This document shows positions 32,520 to 45,453 of a stretch of 64,000 bases of DNA, in pieces. Position numbers and translations under genes: made by a program. Location: the NCBI GenBank assembly GCA_026545765.1, contig CM048840.1:1943265-2007264 (forward strand), in the 5' to 3' direction. The stretch's first letter is position 1; each line of letters starts with the position of its first letter. Source of the DNA: Plantago major. Lineage: Eukaryota; Streptophyta; Magnoliopsida; Lamiales; Plantaginaceae. A model generated the notes under the pieces. That model saw only the letters and a list, made by a program, of their open reading frames with translations. It ran no database searches and was not told where the DNA came from.

Positions 32520-35500
32520 TTATGCTCCAATGTTCTCAAGTTCTGCAGCTTTGTCCATCCTTTTAACAATACCAGCAATGACCTGATAAATATATCAAAT
32601 AAGGTTCAGCTTGCAAAATTATGGGTGGTTTAATGCTTAGAACTTGTCCAGTATGGATACGTACCTTTCCAGGTCCTAATTCGTAGCTCTTCTTCACTCC
32701 CCGGCTCAATAGAGTCTTCACAGTCGTTTCCCATTGAACTGGAGAAGTCACCTGAAATTGTAGATTGATGTCAGCAATTAAATTGACGGAGCTGCATATA
32801 TAGTAGAACAGGGACCTTTGCAATGGATGTTGGCCTTTAGATTATGTTTGTAATTTGTATGATGATTTCAAACCGAAGCAAGTAAACAAACAAAGGTGCT
32901 TCAGCAAGTTAAGAGTAAGTTATGCCATCATTCTGTTCTCGAGCATGTCATTCAAAACTAGAGATGCTCTGAAAGTAAAATAATCTTGATTCGTGGTCCT
33001 TTGTATTACCTGGCGAGCAAGTATTTTCTTAATTGTGTCTGGACTTGCGTGTGGCTCTGCGTCAACATTGGAGATCACTGGTATTCTGGGGACTCTGATT
33101 TCAGTTGATGCCAAAGCAGCTTCGAGTCTTGATACAGCTGGTTCCATAAATCTGGTGTGAAAAGCACCAGCTACGGCTAACCGAACCTGAGCAAAACATT
33201 ACGTGGTTATATGTCTAAAGCATGAAACTAGAAAACGTCATGACGCATGGGGCTTGGAGAGTTTACCGTCATCCTAGCCTTGAAGGATTTTGCCTTTGCT
33301 TCCACAGCTTCAATTCCTTTAAGCCCACCAGAGACGGCATAATTTCCCTTTAAGAACATGGTGCCGTCAGCAACAACATAATTGGGAATGGTACCCGGTA
33401 ACCTAATATATTTTCTAAATAACTGTTTACTCCAGGCATGAAATCCATAATATGAAATCAACTTACCGTGCACAAGAAATTTGCAATTTGAACTCGATCT
33501 GCCTCCTCTACTTCTTCATTGGCAGCATCACAAAGTAGTTGCACTTTTGCTGAGTCTAGTCCAATGATGCTAACCATGGCACTTTTAGCTGCATCAGCAG
33601 CATCCTAATAAAACATAAACGATATTTTTCTTTAGAATATAACCATAAATAATATGCACATATGCACAAGCTACCGAAATGAGGGTGTTACCTGCATAGC
33701 TTCACCTCTTAATTTCACTAGCTTCAACCCATCCTCAAAGCTGCATAACCATTAGAAGCAAGTCTTAAAATCACTGATAGCCCAAAAATATTTGATCAAT
33801 TATAGCATCAAGCATTGAATAATCCAAATTTCACTTAGTTGGAAATTGACCTGAAAGCTCCAGCAAATGCAAGGGCAGTGTATTCTCCTAAACTCAGGCC
33901 ACAAGTGACGTCTACTGAATCAATAATCTGCTGGCCTCCATCACGGGCACGGAGGACCTCAACCGCAGCTAAACTAGTGACATAAATCGCTGGCTGGGAA
34001 GATTGATTAAGACATGCATCAGTGTATGACTTCTTTTCTCAGACATCATGTGTTCGGGAAACATATAAGAAAGAATGGCGTGTTTTAAACATGCACAAGT
34101 TGCAGTGCATGACAATTCCAATCAGCATTTTGCATTTAAACGTTGATACCAAAGAAAATAAAATCACTCCCTTCTCTTCTGATATGCTATAGATTTGATT
34201 GTAGTTTCTTGCAGAATTCATGAAGGTGTAGTGAAAAACCAACACGTAAGATGCCAGCTTACCTGGCTTAGAACAGTAGAATCAAGCTTCTCTTTAGGCC
34301 CATTAATGCAAGTATCCAGAAGGTCAAACCTATGTTTTGATGATGAGGAAAGACAGATTATACTCGGCAAAATTCAGAGAATAGGGCATTTTCTAAAGAA
34401 CAATAAACTACTCAAATATCACATAAGCTGAAACATCAATTTTGATCTATTTCTGGAAGTAGTAACTTTAATATAAAGCATCTACCTGTGTTATTTACTG
34501 GAACCAAGAGAAGAAGGCACTTATGAGAAAGATAATACTGAATTAACTGATGGGGGAGCATGAACATTCTATTTCCAGTGGAAATTTACTAGTCCGTACT
34601 TTCAGAATTGATAAAAAGCAGGCATCACTAGCAAATAGTAACATTAACTTCAGGAGAAAACAGATTCACACTGCCAGAATTCAAGTTTCAGAACAGAAAA
34701 TAACAGCATAAAAATAAGTATCTACCCCAATATATCATTTGCTCTTGTGTACAGTTCAGCTGCAGCGGGCACCTTCTGAGCCTCGACACCCATTCCAACA
34801 GCTTGTGCACCCTTCATAGATGGAATGCCAAAAGAATTGATCTTAGATTTTAAACATAACATATATTGCTATAACTTGACACTCTCCAGGCCGTAACATC
34901 TAAAACAAAAGCCACTCAGTGATACCGCAAACACTAGTTCAAACTCATCTGTATCGCAACAGGAACGAGGTTTCAAGTTCAACACGTTTAGTTAACACTT
35001 AACAGTTTCGTGTGATCATTTCAGCCATTTGGTAAGCATCAATTTCATATACTGCGAAGCATAACCAAACCAATTCAGCACAGCATCACAACTAAACAAA
35101 GACAGAAAGACTAAATTACAGGAGAACTCCATTTCCTAACAGAGTAAACTCTACAAAACAGAATATCGAAGACGTTTAATCAGATAGGTAGTAATCATTC
35201 ACATATTATACGAATTACTAACTAACAACAAAATCATCAATTGAGCAATACTAAAATAAGCTGTGTTCACAATTCAGAAATGAATCATTCATCAGAATGA
35301 AATGTAACTATATCCCAATCACAAAGTGCAGCAGAGCTGTAATTATCTACAGAAACGAGCAAAAACCGAAAACCTACCTGACCAGGAAAGAGGAAAGCAG
35401 AAGAAGGCTTGTAATCCTTGAAAAGCGCATCATCGACGGCGGTGGTTGCCTGCGATCCGACGGCGACGCTCATATAAACCCTAGATTTCTCTACATTCCA

Positions 35501-35614
35501 CGGTGAAATCCGCCGTACATCGTTTCTGAAACCCAAGCCATTGGAGCTCCTGAAGCTTCCAACGGCAGCTGAACTCTTGAGCGAAACGGAAGGGAGAACG
35601 ATCGAAGACGCCAT
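32520..35614 (-). CDS. MCAT: Plastid malonyl-CoA:ACP S-malonyltransferase (FabD/MCAT)
   Basis: Ten exons on the minus strand: 35614-35378, 34811-34726, 34329-34263, 33993-33851, 33740-33692, 33604-33467, 33347-33267, 33186-33010, 32751-32665 and 32582-32520. All have GT/AG introns and phases that join without a break, giving 375 residues. Residues 1 to about 60 are Ser/Arg-rich without acids at the start, a plastid transit peptide. AFLFPGQ/GAQAVGMG opens the acyltransferase fold; the nucleophile is Ser164 in CGLSLGEY, and the partner His277 lies in VAGAFHT. The enzyme loads malonate onto acyl carrier protein, the entry step of plastid fatty-acid synthesis. It agrees with Arabidopsis At2g30200 (about 390 residues). 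Confidence 0.95.
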
Positions 35615-36554
35615 TGATGTGGATAGAGAAGTGAGTTTGGGTGAAGAATTAAGGCGAATTAGATACGATAGGAAGTGCTTGTACATGCACAAATTGATTA
35701 GTTGGTGTGGAGTTATGTTTGAGCTTAGTTGCTATAGCGGAGTTTACAATGCAAATAAAACTTAGAAAGTGTCGTCACTAGAAATACTGTCAATATAGGC
35801 CAACGGCTATCCACCTGCTTTTGTTCACTAAACTCTAAACTGGTGTGGTGTCTATCAAATTACCAGAACATACTGTAAACCGGTTCGGTGCTAATGGGAT
35901 TCGAACACGTAACAAGAGGATAATACTCGTCTATTTTAACCATAGGTTCGAGTCATTTCTTGCAATTAGCTGCTCATATCGTCTTTATCAGTTAAAATAG
36001 TCAATTATGACACTTATCAACGCCATAATTTTAACCATGTCGCTTGTTTGGGCATCATTTTGATTCAATGGTGCGGAATGCTCCTTCATCTTGTATTTCC
36101 CCTGTAGTGTTATCAGCACAACTTGTACACAAGCCAATTTATTCATATATACATCAGAGCATCAGTCTTTATTAACAATACAAATGACTCGTTGGAGGTC
36201 GGACAGATCAGACCAAGAAGACAGAAGACGCAGACATTAGTAACTACTCTACTAAATACCATAGTGCTTTCAGTTGAACTCAAGACGAGGGCTCATCGGA
36301 AACAAGCCTTTTCTGGATCCTCTTTGCTGGAGGATGAATGAATTCCTGCCTGAACATAGTAGAACCATACAATTGCATTGACTTGGTATTGCACATGGAT
36401 GTTGTAAATACTCAGCCGAATGCAGCTAACAGAACTACATGACATTGGACTCTTCATATACAACTCGAGAACTGGCTCTTTCAGAAAGCTATGTTGAAGC
36501 ACCTGAAGTTGATGCATGGGACTCGTTGAATGTCTAGACTCCCATCTGCCCTGT
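35615..36554. other. Spacer between MCAT promoter and phosphatase 3' end
   Basis: Contains the MCAT leader and promoter (read leftwards). A GGGATTCGAACACG stretch near 35898 looks like a tRNA/SINE B-box fragment on the minus strand, but nothing else supports a gene. Confidence 0.5.
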
Positions 36555-39500
36555 TTATATGTAATCAAGTACTTGAAGTTCACTGTGTCTATCGCCATGG
36601 TTTCTGATAGCCCTTGGTCTACCTTCTCTTATTTCCAAAACCTGAGAAAGGAAACCAACTCATGAAAATTGATCTTTTAACAAACTTCCTTTTAGGGAAT
36701 AGCTTATGAAAAAGGGATCTCTACCTCAGGGGTTGAGTCAAGAACACCTCTAGACATACCCACATCGATGCGCCATATGCTACAGTTCAATTCACTACAG
36801 GGGGACAAATCATTATGAAAATTGGAGCAAAATGCATCTGTCAATTGAGATGTTATTTGACCAACTTGTCATATTGACATGAATCCAAGGTTATTTACCA
36901 GTTTACTCCTGTGGTCTGTGGTGTGTGTCCAACCACCATTGCCTTTGCACCAACTGCTTGAAGAGTCTCATAAAGAATAGATTGGATCTGCATAATTGAA
37001 TTATGTATCAGTGTCAATAAGAAGGAACCATATGTCAGACTCGGTAGCTTTTTAATCAACATATTCAAACCGAGAATCAATTAGTATTAGCTATGTCAAC
37101 TGTTACTCAAACTATGAGACAACAATAAATACCTGATCAATCTGATAATCTTCCAAACCAGACATGTCTCTTGAGTATAAACGACTCCATACCACACTGT
37201 CATAGCCTCTGGTGGCTATAAAGGGAATTTCTGGATAATCATCATCCGTGCTAAGGCCTTTCATCCAATAAGAAACTTCTCCATTCATTCTTTCTATACC
37301 ATATTGCACTGCAATGCAGTGAAAAACTAATGTGAGTGATTCTTGAATGAATTAGATACAAAAAGTCTTCAGAATACAAGATTTACCATGATGAGGAAGA
37401 AGACCACCATGACAAAACACCCAATCATTGACTTTAAGAACAACTGGATGGCGTGCCAATTCAGATGCCAATGGACCACCTGGTCTTAGGAGAACTGATC
37501 TTGCAATGACTCCCTTCTGTCGCTGTCCTAATAGTAACATAATCAAATATTCATAAGAGAATTTACACCATAATAATCGCTATTCCCTGCATATCCTCTA
37601 ATAATCTGAAATGTCCTAGAGTTTCTCAGATCTCAAATAGTTACGGTCCATAACTTACCTTCACTATATTCCAAGGATCCCAATAACTTTGAGGAATCTT
37701 GCGGTCCTCTTTCCATCTTTTAGATTCACCAACCCAACCAACAAATGCTTCATCCCATTTATGGCCACAGATTTCCAAGTGGTCAAGGAAGTCAGCACAC
37801 TCATCAAAGCCACCCGAGTCAACATACCTAAAATCCCCTTCTACATTTATAGTTTCATGATTTCCGTTAACCTGCAAATATGAGAAGGGAATTACGAACA
37901 CTGTATAGTTGTATTAAGTAGCATCTGCGTAAATAGAGCAAGCAAAAAAACATGTAGGAGTAAGACGGACCTGGAAAACTGCACCTCCATTAGCTTTTGC
38001 TTGGATATCCAACGACTTAAATAAAGATAGAATTGCAATTTCATCTTCACCCCTGTCGAGTATATCTCCAAGCTGTACTAATACCTAGTGACATGAAATA
38101 TTTCCAATCATAAGATACAGACAGCTGCTAAATTTCAGAATATTATTCTTTGCAGAAATGAAGAAAAAGAAAAAACATCTGTGGATTGTGCTATATTTCA
38201 TAGTAGTGTGAAAAATCCATACCGTATGTCCACCAACCCACAAGTCCTGACCATCAGAACTCAAGACACCAGCCATCTGAAGAGCATATCTAGCTTTATC
38301 AAGATCTCCATGCAAATCCCCAACTAGGAAGCATTACAACAAAATAAGTAACACAGCCAATAACTAAGTTATTCATGGATTGTTTATCAACAGATAAGTA
38401 TACCAGAATCACTTAAACTCTGTGTAGGCACGTCCATCATTCTGAATAAACACGAGAACTTTCACACATAATTAAGACAGGGTAGTTTTTTTGTCCCATA
38501 ATACTCCCAAACAGTCCTATTTCGCTTCAGCAGGTAGCATAACTAATCAATACTCCCTCAATCCAGGAATAATTGTCCCTCCTTCCATTTTTGGCATCCC
38601 AGAATAACTATCTCTTCCCCAAAATGGAAAAGGCCACTTGCACAACAATAATTCACACCTGAATTGATCTCCAATTACACATATTGCTTCTCAAATATGT
38701 GGCTCATATTATTTTCTCCATTTCCTAAACCACAATGGATCTAAATATCCCTCAAAGTTCACCTATTTTATTAAATTGATCTCTGTCCCAAAAAGCTAGG
38801 AATAGTTATCCGGGCCAGAGCGAGTAACAAGTTCTGTATGTCAAAAGTTTCATTCCACACACTTGTAACTCCATCAAGGTTTTCCTTTTTTTATGAGAAG
38901 CAGCATAGTTTAAGTTCCGCATTTGTAACTCCATCAGTGGAATACAGTAATATTATGAAAGTGTACCATTTCAACATAGACCTAGACGAGACGGCATCAA
39001 ACATGAAGGCCGCCATTTGGAAGTATTTGACAGATCACAAGGCAGCAAGTCAAAACAAAACTCTCATCAAATACAAGAATACGGTTTGTTATACCAAACA
39101 AACAAAATAAAGAACTAATATCATTGGTCTTAGTCTCTGACTGACATCAATACTTGAAGATACAGCTAGCAACCAATTCAATTACATGCTAAGTTTCACC
39201 TTACCTCCTTAAGCTACTCAATTTGATTGAGTAGATACTCCTCCTACATGAGTCGGTAGATTAAGGTCCCCTCCAAAAGAGTATGTGTGACAAGCAGGCA
39301 GGCTTAATTTAGACGAGTGTTTAAAAATAATTATTGCCGACTGATTATAGTATAGTTGTTTTAGAAGCAGGATTACTTAAAAAAGCATGTTTACACAAAT
39401 GATTATAGCTTCACACTCACTGTTAAAATATGCCAGAGTCATCCAACTTTTGCTGAATAATTCAGCTATTGCAATTTACTATATTATTTCAGCACGCTCA

Positions 39501-39996
39501 ACAAAATAACTTCACATTTTAAGCCATTCCTAATTTTTATCATTGCTGATATGCCTATAACAGTATAAACATAAACAACAACTACTTGATAAAAAAATAA
39601 AGTTTTTTTTTTTTTGAAACGGCAACAATTATTTATTAATTAATAAAAATGTTTACACGAGCATGAGAAATACAGACCATAGAAAGAAAGGGTGTAAAAC
39701 GCGAGCAGAACAGTGATGGTGAAAAAATCCGTACCGGCAACAATTCGGCGGCCAGGAGCGGAGACGAAGGTGGGCGGATCACCGTGGACAACAATGGGAG
39801 TCAATAGACCATTTCCGAGTGAGGATTGTAGGGTTGATTTGGTGGTGTTGCTCTTGTTTATGCTGCTGCTGCTGCTTTGTGGAGAAGAAGAAGTTGAAGC
39901 ACAGCAACAAACGAAGAACACCTTGTTCTGATGCTGATGATGATGGTTTAAGCGCAGTGGCAAGGGAGAGAGAAGAGGGGAAGAAGCCATCATCAT
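36555..39996 (-). CDS. SLP1: Shewanella-like protein phosphatase, chloroplast type (SLP1-like)
   Basis: Nine minus-strand exons: 39996-39735, 38323-38223, 38084-37971, 37871-37659, 37522-37387, 37308-37133, 36987-36899, 36794-36725 and 36641-36555. Phases are consistent and give 415 residues. Three ATG codons in a row begin the frame. The first ~60 residues are His/Ser/Thr-rich, a probable plastid transit peptide. The metallophosphatase motifs are complete: GDLHGD (89-94), GDILDRG (127-133), GNHE (162-165), HGG (268-270) and GHTPQ (354-358). The family is related to bacterial PPP phosphatases and AtSLP1 (At1g07010) is chloroplast-located; physiological substrates are poorly known. It lies head-to-tail upstream of MCAT on the same strand. 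Confidence 0.92.
38553..38824. mobile_element. Stowaway MITE in intron 1 of the phosphatase gene
   Basis: 272 bp, starting CTCCCTCAATCCAGGAATAA and ending with the imperfect inverted copy (TTATCCGGGCCAGAGCGAG), with TA on both sides. It sits in the 1.4-kb first intron and leaves the splice sites intact. Confidence 0.8.
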
Positions 39997-41963
39997 TCAG
40001 GTTTCAGTCCATGGAGCTGAAAAATGCATTGCCAGCCAATTTTGGGGCTAATTAGGAAAAGGGAAAGTTGATTTTGCTTTTCTTTGTAAAAGGCGGGATT
40101 TTCTCCACCACGTATCTTTGTGCGCTTCCTTCTCTTACTAGTCGATCGATTAATTGGCCTTATCTTTCTTTACATTTTAGACTTCCAAAATCCAGGATAT
40201 TCTTTTTAGCTTATTCTTTTTCCCCAAAAAATGCAAAGTATATTTGACCGATCGTAATCCCATATTTTGGACCAACATGGTTAGTCTATTTGGTTGATAT
40301 GGCAGCCACACTATACCAACACTGTGCACCGACATCTTGCCAGTTGGTCATCATTCTAAAATTACCCCTAAATCAAACACGTTTAACTTTAAATTTCTTA
40401 TGGATGAATTTTCAAAAAATAAAGATGCACCATGTTCGTATGAATAGCGTTCTCAAAACATTTAAACTCTCTGAAATTTTTGGGCCGTTACATAACTGCT
40501 AATTAGGGTTCCTTTTTTTCCTCCTACATAAACAAAAACAACTTAAAAACGGTGAACTTAGTTGACTACACATGTCGGCTCTGTTTAGCAAAATTAACTC
40601 GTAACCGATAAGTTAGTTGTTAGTTTATTAGGTATTTGATAGGTTAGTTAATTATTATAAAGGTGTTTAATTTGTTGATAAGCTAGTTGAATTGTAAATA
40701 GAGGGTTTCTCGCATAAACTCTATTATGGTCAAGTGAGAAATTCACCCACGTGGATAGTCTTTCCACACATTTGTGCATGCATTAATTACTGTTTCACCT
40801 CACGGTAAACTTTAGTAATCGAAGTGTGTACAAAAATCGTATTTTCCACGTCTGGAGTCCAAGATTAAGTCATCAAATGGCTTGGTGGATTTCAATTAAT
40901 TTTGTAACGATCTCGAAATGGAGTTACATTATGGTATATTGCATATATGCCTATGATTGTATAAATCAAAGTTAGGAGAACGATCAATATCCAAAAGAAA
41001 GTCCAAGAGAGTGAATATATCTCATGCAAATGGTATAATTGGCAACAATAAGTTTGTAGAGGAATGGTCACTTAATTGTGAAAGCTTCAAAGATACAAAC
41101 TTAATTATAATTAATGTTGAGTACTGTCGGCATTCCAGATGATCATATAATATTTTTTGGAGCATAGTACTTTGCAAATTAGTGAAGAGCTAGACAGAAG
41201 CTAGCATGGAATTTAAACAAACACAATTATAAGTACGTGCTAATTTGTGGACATTATATATCACCTTCGACAAATACAATGATCACTTCATTCCTACTAT
41301 TGTCCCTAGTCCTCTCTACATGCTTAAACTACCTTTTATTTTTCCTGAATAAAAATAAAAATTGTGTTTCTTGATGTTAAAGAAAATACTTAAAACATTA
41401 ATGCTAAGTATAAGATATACATTTTCTAAGATGTAGAAGTAGAAGATATACTTTCAAAACGTAATATCGGTGGCTCAACTTATAACATCATCATCTGAAA
41501 GAAACTCTGATTCGAACTGAATGGATGAACAAATTACATAAAATTCTTTCAAAAAAAAAAAAAAAAAAAAACAAACAAACAAACGGCAACCAAAGTTTTA
41601 TCACATGTAATTTCAAAACGGTATATCGTTTGTTCCACCCTAAAATCTAAAATAAACTTCGATTCGAACTGGATGGATGAACAAATTATATAAAATTCTT
41701 TCGAATACAAAAGAAGAAGACAACCAACGTTTTATCATATGTGAAAATTTTGGAAAAGTTTTGATTTTCTTGAATATGATGAAAGACCATATTTCTTCAA
41801 TATAAGTTTTTTGCATGCTCACATATTTTACTAATGTGTTCTTTTCTATTTTATAGGAAGTTATGAACTTTTATGTGTGTTGGTCCGATCTTATAGTAAT
41901 TGATTAGGAAATAGTACGTAGATGATGCAGCCGGTTCAATTTGATGCAGTTATAAAAATAATT
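39997..41963. other. Intergenic region with a solo Harbinger terminus
   Basis: The part next to 39996 is the phosphatase promoter and leader. At 40577 the sequence GGCTCTGTTTAGCAAAA matches the end of the Harbinger element at 13277 (inverted), but no partner terminus was found, so it is a truncated end. A poly-A tract lies at about 41551-41571. Confidence 0.5.
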
Positions 41964-42139
41964 TTTTTTTATTTTGAAATACAATATTACAATAATATTA
42001 CAATTATTGTGTACCAATAAATCTCTAATCACCAATCATTCTCTATATAGAGAGACTAATCACCTATTTCGGAGATCAAACCCATGACCTCTTGGGTACG
42101 AGGTGTCTCAGCTTACCACTCGGCTACAAACGTTGTTAC
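41964..42139 (-). mobile_element. tRNA-derived SINE
   Basis: On the minus strand the element begins with a polymerase III promoter: box A TAGCCGAGTGG and box B GGTTTGATCTCC, spaced as in a tRNA gene. It ends in an A-rich tail (AAATAAAAAAAAA). A 15-bp target duplication flanks it, GTTATAAAAATAATT at 41949-41963 and the same with one change at 42140-42154. Length 176 bp. Retroposition is carried out by LINE machinery in trans. It was probably inserted fairly recently, given the near-perfect duplication. Confidence 0.85.
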
Positions 42140-42286
42140 GTTATAAAAACAATTACAAAGTGCAAAACTTTAGTGTGCGGAATCATTCATACGGGGCTTC
42201 CAAAGTGTGCTAATTGAAAGTGGAAGGTACCATGACATGGTTATATTTTGACCACAATTACTCTAGTATAAATTGTTGTACAGGAG

Positions 42287-42431
42287 CAGGGGCGGACCCA
42301 GAATTTAAACTTTAGTGAGGCGAAATTATATATATGGTTATTTCAGGGTGGAGGGCAAAATCCTAAATTAACGAAAATATTACATATAAAATTTTACATT
42401 TTCAAATTTTAGGGGGCGAATGCCGCCCCTG
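42287..42431. mobile_element. Small hAT-like repeat with CAGGGGCGG ends
   Basis: Begins CAGGGGCGG and ends with the inverted CCGCCCCTG, 145 bp. Short CAGGG-type termini are common in hAT-derived plant MITEs, but I could not see a convincing 8-bp duplication. Confidence 0.4.
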
Positions 42432-42521
42432 GACCAGGTTTAATAAGGGATCTGAGTGACTGGCGGATGTTTCAAAGTGAAAGTATAATATTTTTATTAT
42501 GAGTAAATATTGTATGTTATA

Positions 42522-42782
42522 CTCCCTCCGTTTCACTAAAAGTGAAACAATTGTGTTGGGCACAATTTTTAAGGAAAATGTATAGAAGTATGTGGCCCTT
42601 AAAAATATGTGGTGTAGAATAAGTATGAGATATTAATTAAGTGTAAAAGTATATGTGGGCCCGAAAATATGTGGTTAAAAATGAGTTTTATTATAAAACT
42701 AATTTTAATAAAATGAAATGTAACACTTTTAGTGAAACTTCCAAAACATAAAATTGTAACAATTTTAGTGAAACGGAGGGAA
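42522..42782. mobile_element. Stowaway MITE (261 bp)
   Basis: Starts CTCCCTCCGTTTCACTAAAA and ends with the inverted TTTTAGTGAAACGGAGGGAA, flanked by TA at 42520-42521 and 42783-42784. The termini are nearly identical, suggesting recent amplification. Confidence 0.85.
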
Positions 42783-42959
42783 TATTTTAGGATTTTTTTA
42801 CCCATAAGTCACTAATGGGCTTTTTTTTTACTTTTAGACACCAATAGATATTGGACTTACTAATGAGTCACCTTCCTTACCCAGAAGACACCAAAAGTGA
42901 CTGTTTTGTAACTTAAATCGTGTGTATTCATTTTAGGTCACCCTTCTCATTAATTTAAT

Positions 42960-44330
42960 TAAACAATATTGTGTTGTCCGGAATCCACAATCATATTGTG
43001 ATTATTTTGTATTCCTTCTTATGAGCTTTAATTAAATTTTTATAGACCTTCATAGCAAACTTTGTCCGGGAAAAAAATTATCTCATCACTTTGATCTGGC
43101 TAGCGGAGTAGTGAGATGTTTTGAACCAAAATTCTCATGTTTCTTAAATTTTATTTCTTATTAGTTTAATTATTTTTTTATTTATACATCTGGGAATAGT
43201 TTACCCTGGGCATGGCGTGCCACGGGCAAAGTTTGCCTTGGGAAATTTTTTTTATTTAATCTTGTATATTTTGATTATTTTGTATTCCTTCTTATGAGCA
43301 TTAGTTGACAAGTTTAATTCCATTACCACAATATTATGTGATATTTAATTAAATTTTTATAGACCTTCATAGCAAACTTCATCCGGAAAAAAATTGCCTC
43401 ATCACTTTGATCTGGTAAGCGGAGTAGTGAGATGTTTTGAACCAAAATTCTCATGTTGCTTAAGTTTTATTTCTTATTACTTTAATTAATTTATTTATTT
43501 TTTTATTTATACATCTGGGAATAGTTTACCCTGTGCATGGCGTGCCACGGTTAAAGTTTGCCCGGGGCAAATATTTTTAATTAATCTTGTATATTGTGAT
43601 TATTTTGTATTCCTTCTTATGAGCATTAGTTGACAAGTTTAATTCCATTACCACAATATTATGTGATATTTAATTAAATTTTTATAGACCTTCATAGCAA
43701 ATTTTGTCCGGGAAAAAATTGCCTCATCACTTTGATCTGGCAAACGGAGTAGTGAGATATTTTGAACCAAAATTCTCATGTTGCTTAAGTTTTATTTCTT
43801 ATTAGTTTAATTAATTTTTTTATTTTTTTATTTATACCTCTGGGAATAGTTTACCCTGGGCATGACGTGCCACGGGCAAAGTTTGCCCCGGGCATGGCGT
43901 GCCACGGGCAAAGTTTGCCCCGGGCATGGCGTGCCACGGGCAAAGTTTGCCCAGGGCAAATTTTTTTAATTAATCTGGTATATTGTGATTATTTTGTATT
44001 CCTTCTTATGAGCATTAGTTGACAAGTTTAATTTCATTACCACAATATTATATGATATTTAATTAAATTTTTATAGACCTTCATAGCAGACTTTGTCCGG
44101 AAAAAAATTGCCTCATCACTTTGATATGGCAAGCGGAGTAGTGAGATGTTTTGAACCAAAATTCCCATGTTGCTTAAGTTTTAGTATTTCTTATTAGTTT
44201 AATTAATTTTTTATTTTTTTATTTATACCTCTGGGAATAGTTTACCCTGTGCATGGCGTGCCACGGGCAAAGTTTGCCCCCGGGTAATTTTTTTAGTTAA
44301 TCTTGAATATTGTAATTATTTTGTATTCCA
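42960..44330 (+). repeat. ~320-bp tandem array with GC-rich palindromic block
   Basis: Four copies of a long unit (anchor CATAGCAAACTTTGTCCGG at about 43051, 43368, 43693 and 44082; periods 317, 325 and 389 bp). Each ends with a GC-rich block GGGCATGGCGTGCCACGGGC followed by the palindromic GGGCAAAGTTTGCCC. The third unit holds three tandem copies of this 32-bp block (about 43857-43955), which accounts for its extra length. The array ends 26 bp before a CACTA insertion. No coding potential. Confidence 0.85.
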
Positions 44331-45453
44331 AGCGGTGGACTGGTAGAGGACGATACACTACAAGAAAACCAGGAAAAAACGACGTTATGGGGCGACGGAT
44401 TTTATCCGTCGCCCCATAACGACGGATCGGTAAACTGGGCGACGGAATCTATCCGTCGCCCAGTTTGGCGACGGATAATAGTTATCCGTCGCTAACATGG
44501 GCGACGGATAAATATTTATCCGTCGCCCAAGTTTGACTTTTATTAAAAAAAAAAAGGAAATTTTTTTTTTTTTAAAACTGGGCGACGGATAGATTATCCG
44601 TCGCCTTATAGCGACGGATCGACTCTGGGCCGACGGACACGTGTCCGTCGGCCCAGAGTTTCCTAATTTGATTGACGAGAGGCGATCGCCTCATTTCTTC
44701 ATCTTCTTCCTTCTTCTTCCTCATTTTCTTCTTCTCCTCAATCCTGTTTTCCGGCCAATCATCCGTTATTCCGGCCAATCTTGGTGCCTAATCGAAGCTC
44801 GTGTGACAAGGAGTTTGGTTCTTCGATCAATTTCATATTTCTACCGATTAATCAAGGTATTTTTGCTAAAACCCTAGTTTTTAAAAATTTGGGGATTTTG
44901 TTTATTTTTGATTAATTTGAGCAATTATATGTATATATGATAAGTATGTAGTAGTTAGTTTAGTTAATTTGATCAATTATATGTAATTTGTTCAATTTGA
45001 ATGATATGAATGTATGTAGTATGTTAAGTTTGGTATGTATGAATGTATGTAGTTAGTTTGATTTGTGTGTTAAGTATATATAGTTAGTTTAGTTAATTTG
45101 ATATGTTTGTTAAGTATAGAAGTATGTAGTTTTGATTTGATAAATTTGTATGTTAAGTATGTAATTTGATATGAATATATGTAGTAATTCGATATGTATA
45201 GAGTAATTAGTTAATTTGATATGTATGTTAAGTATATAATATATGTACTAAGAGGTTGAAATGGTTATTATATATGTCCAATTTTGTAACACATCGAACA
45301 CTTAATTAATAATTAATTTATAAGGAACATATAATAATTAACAATTAACCTCTACAATCTTCTTATCCGAATTGGAATCGATCTAATAAATTAAATACGA
45401 TCTAATCAATTGGAACGTCTCAGGTTAAAAATAAAGTAAACAATGAATTTCGA

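Noticed and set aside
35885..35960. tRNA or SINE fragment suggested by GGGATTCGAACACG
   Set aside because: No matching box A, tail or target duplication could be placed.
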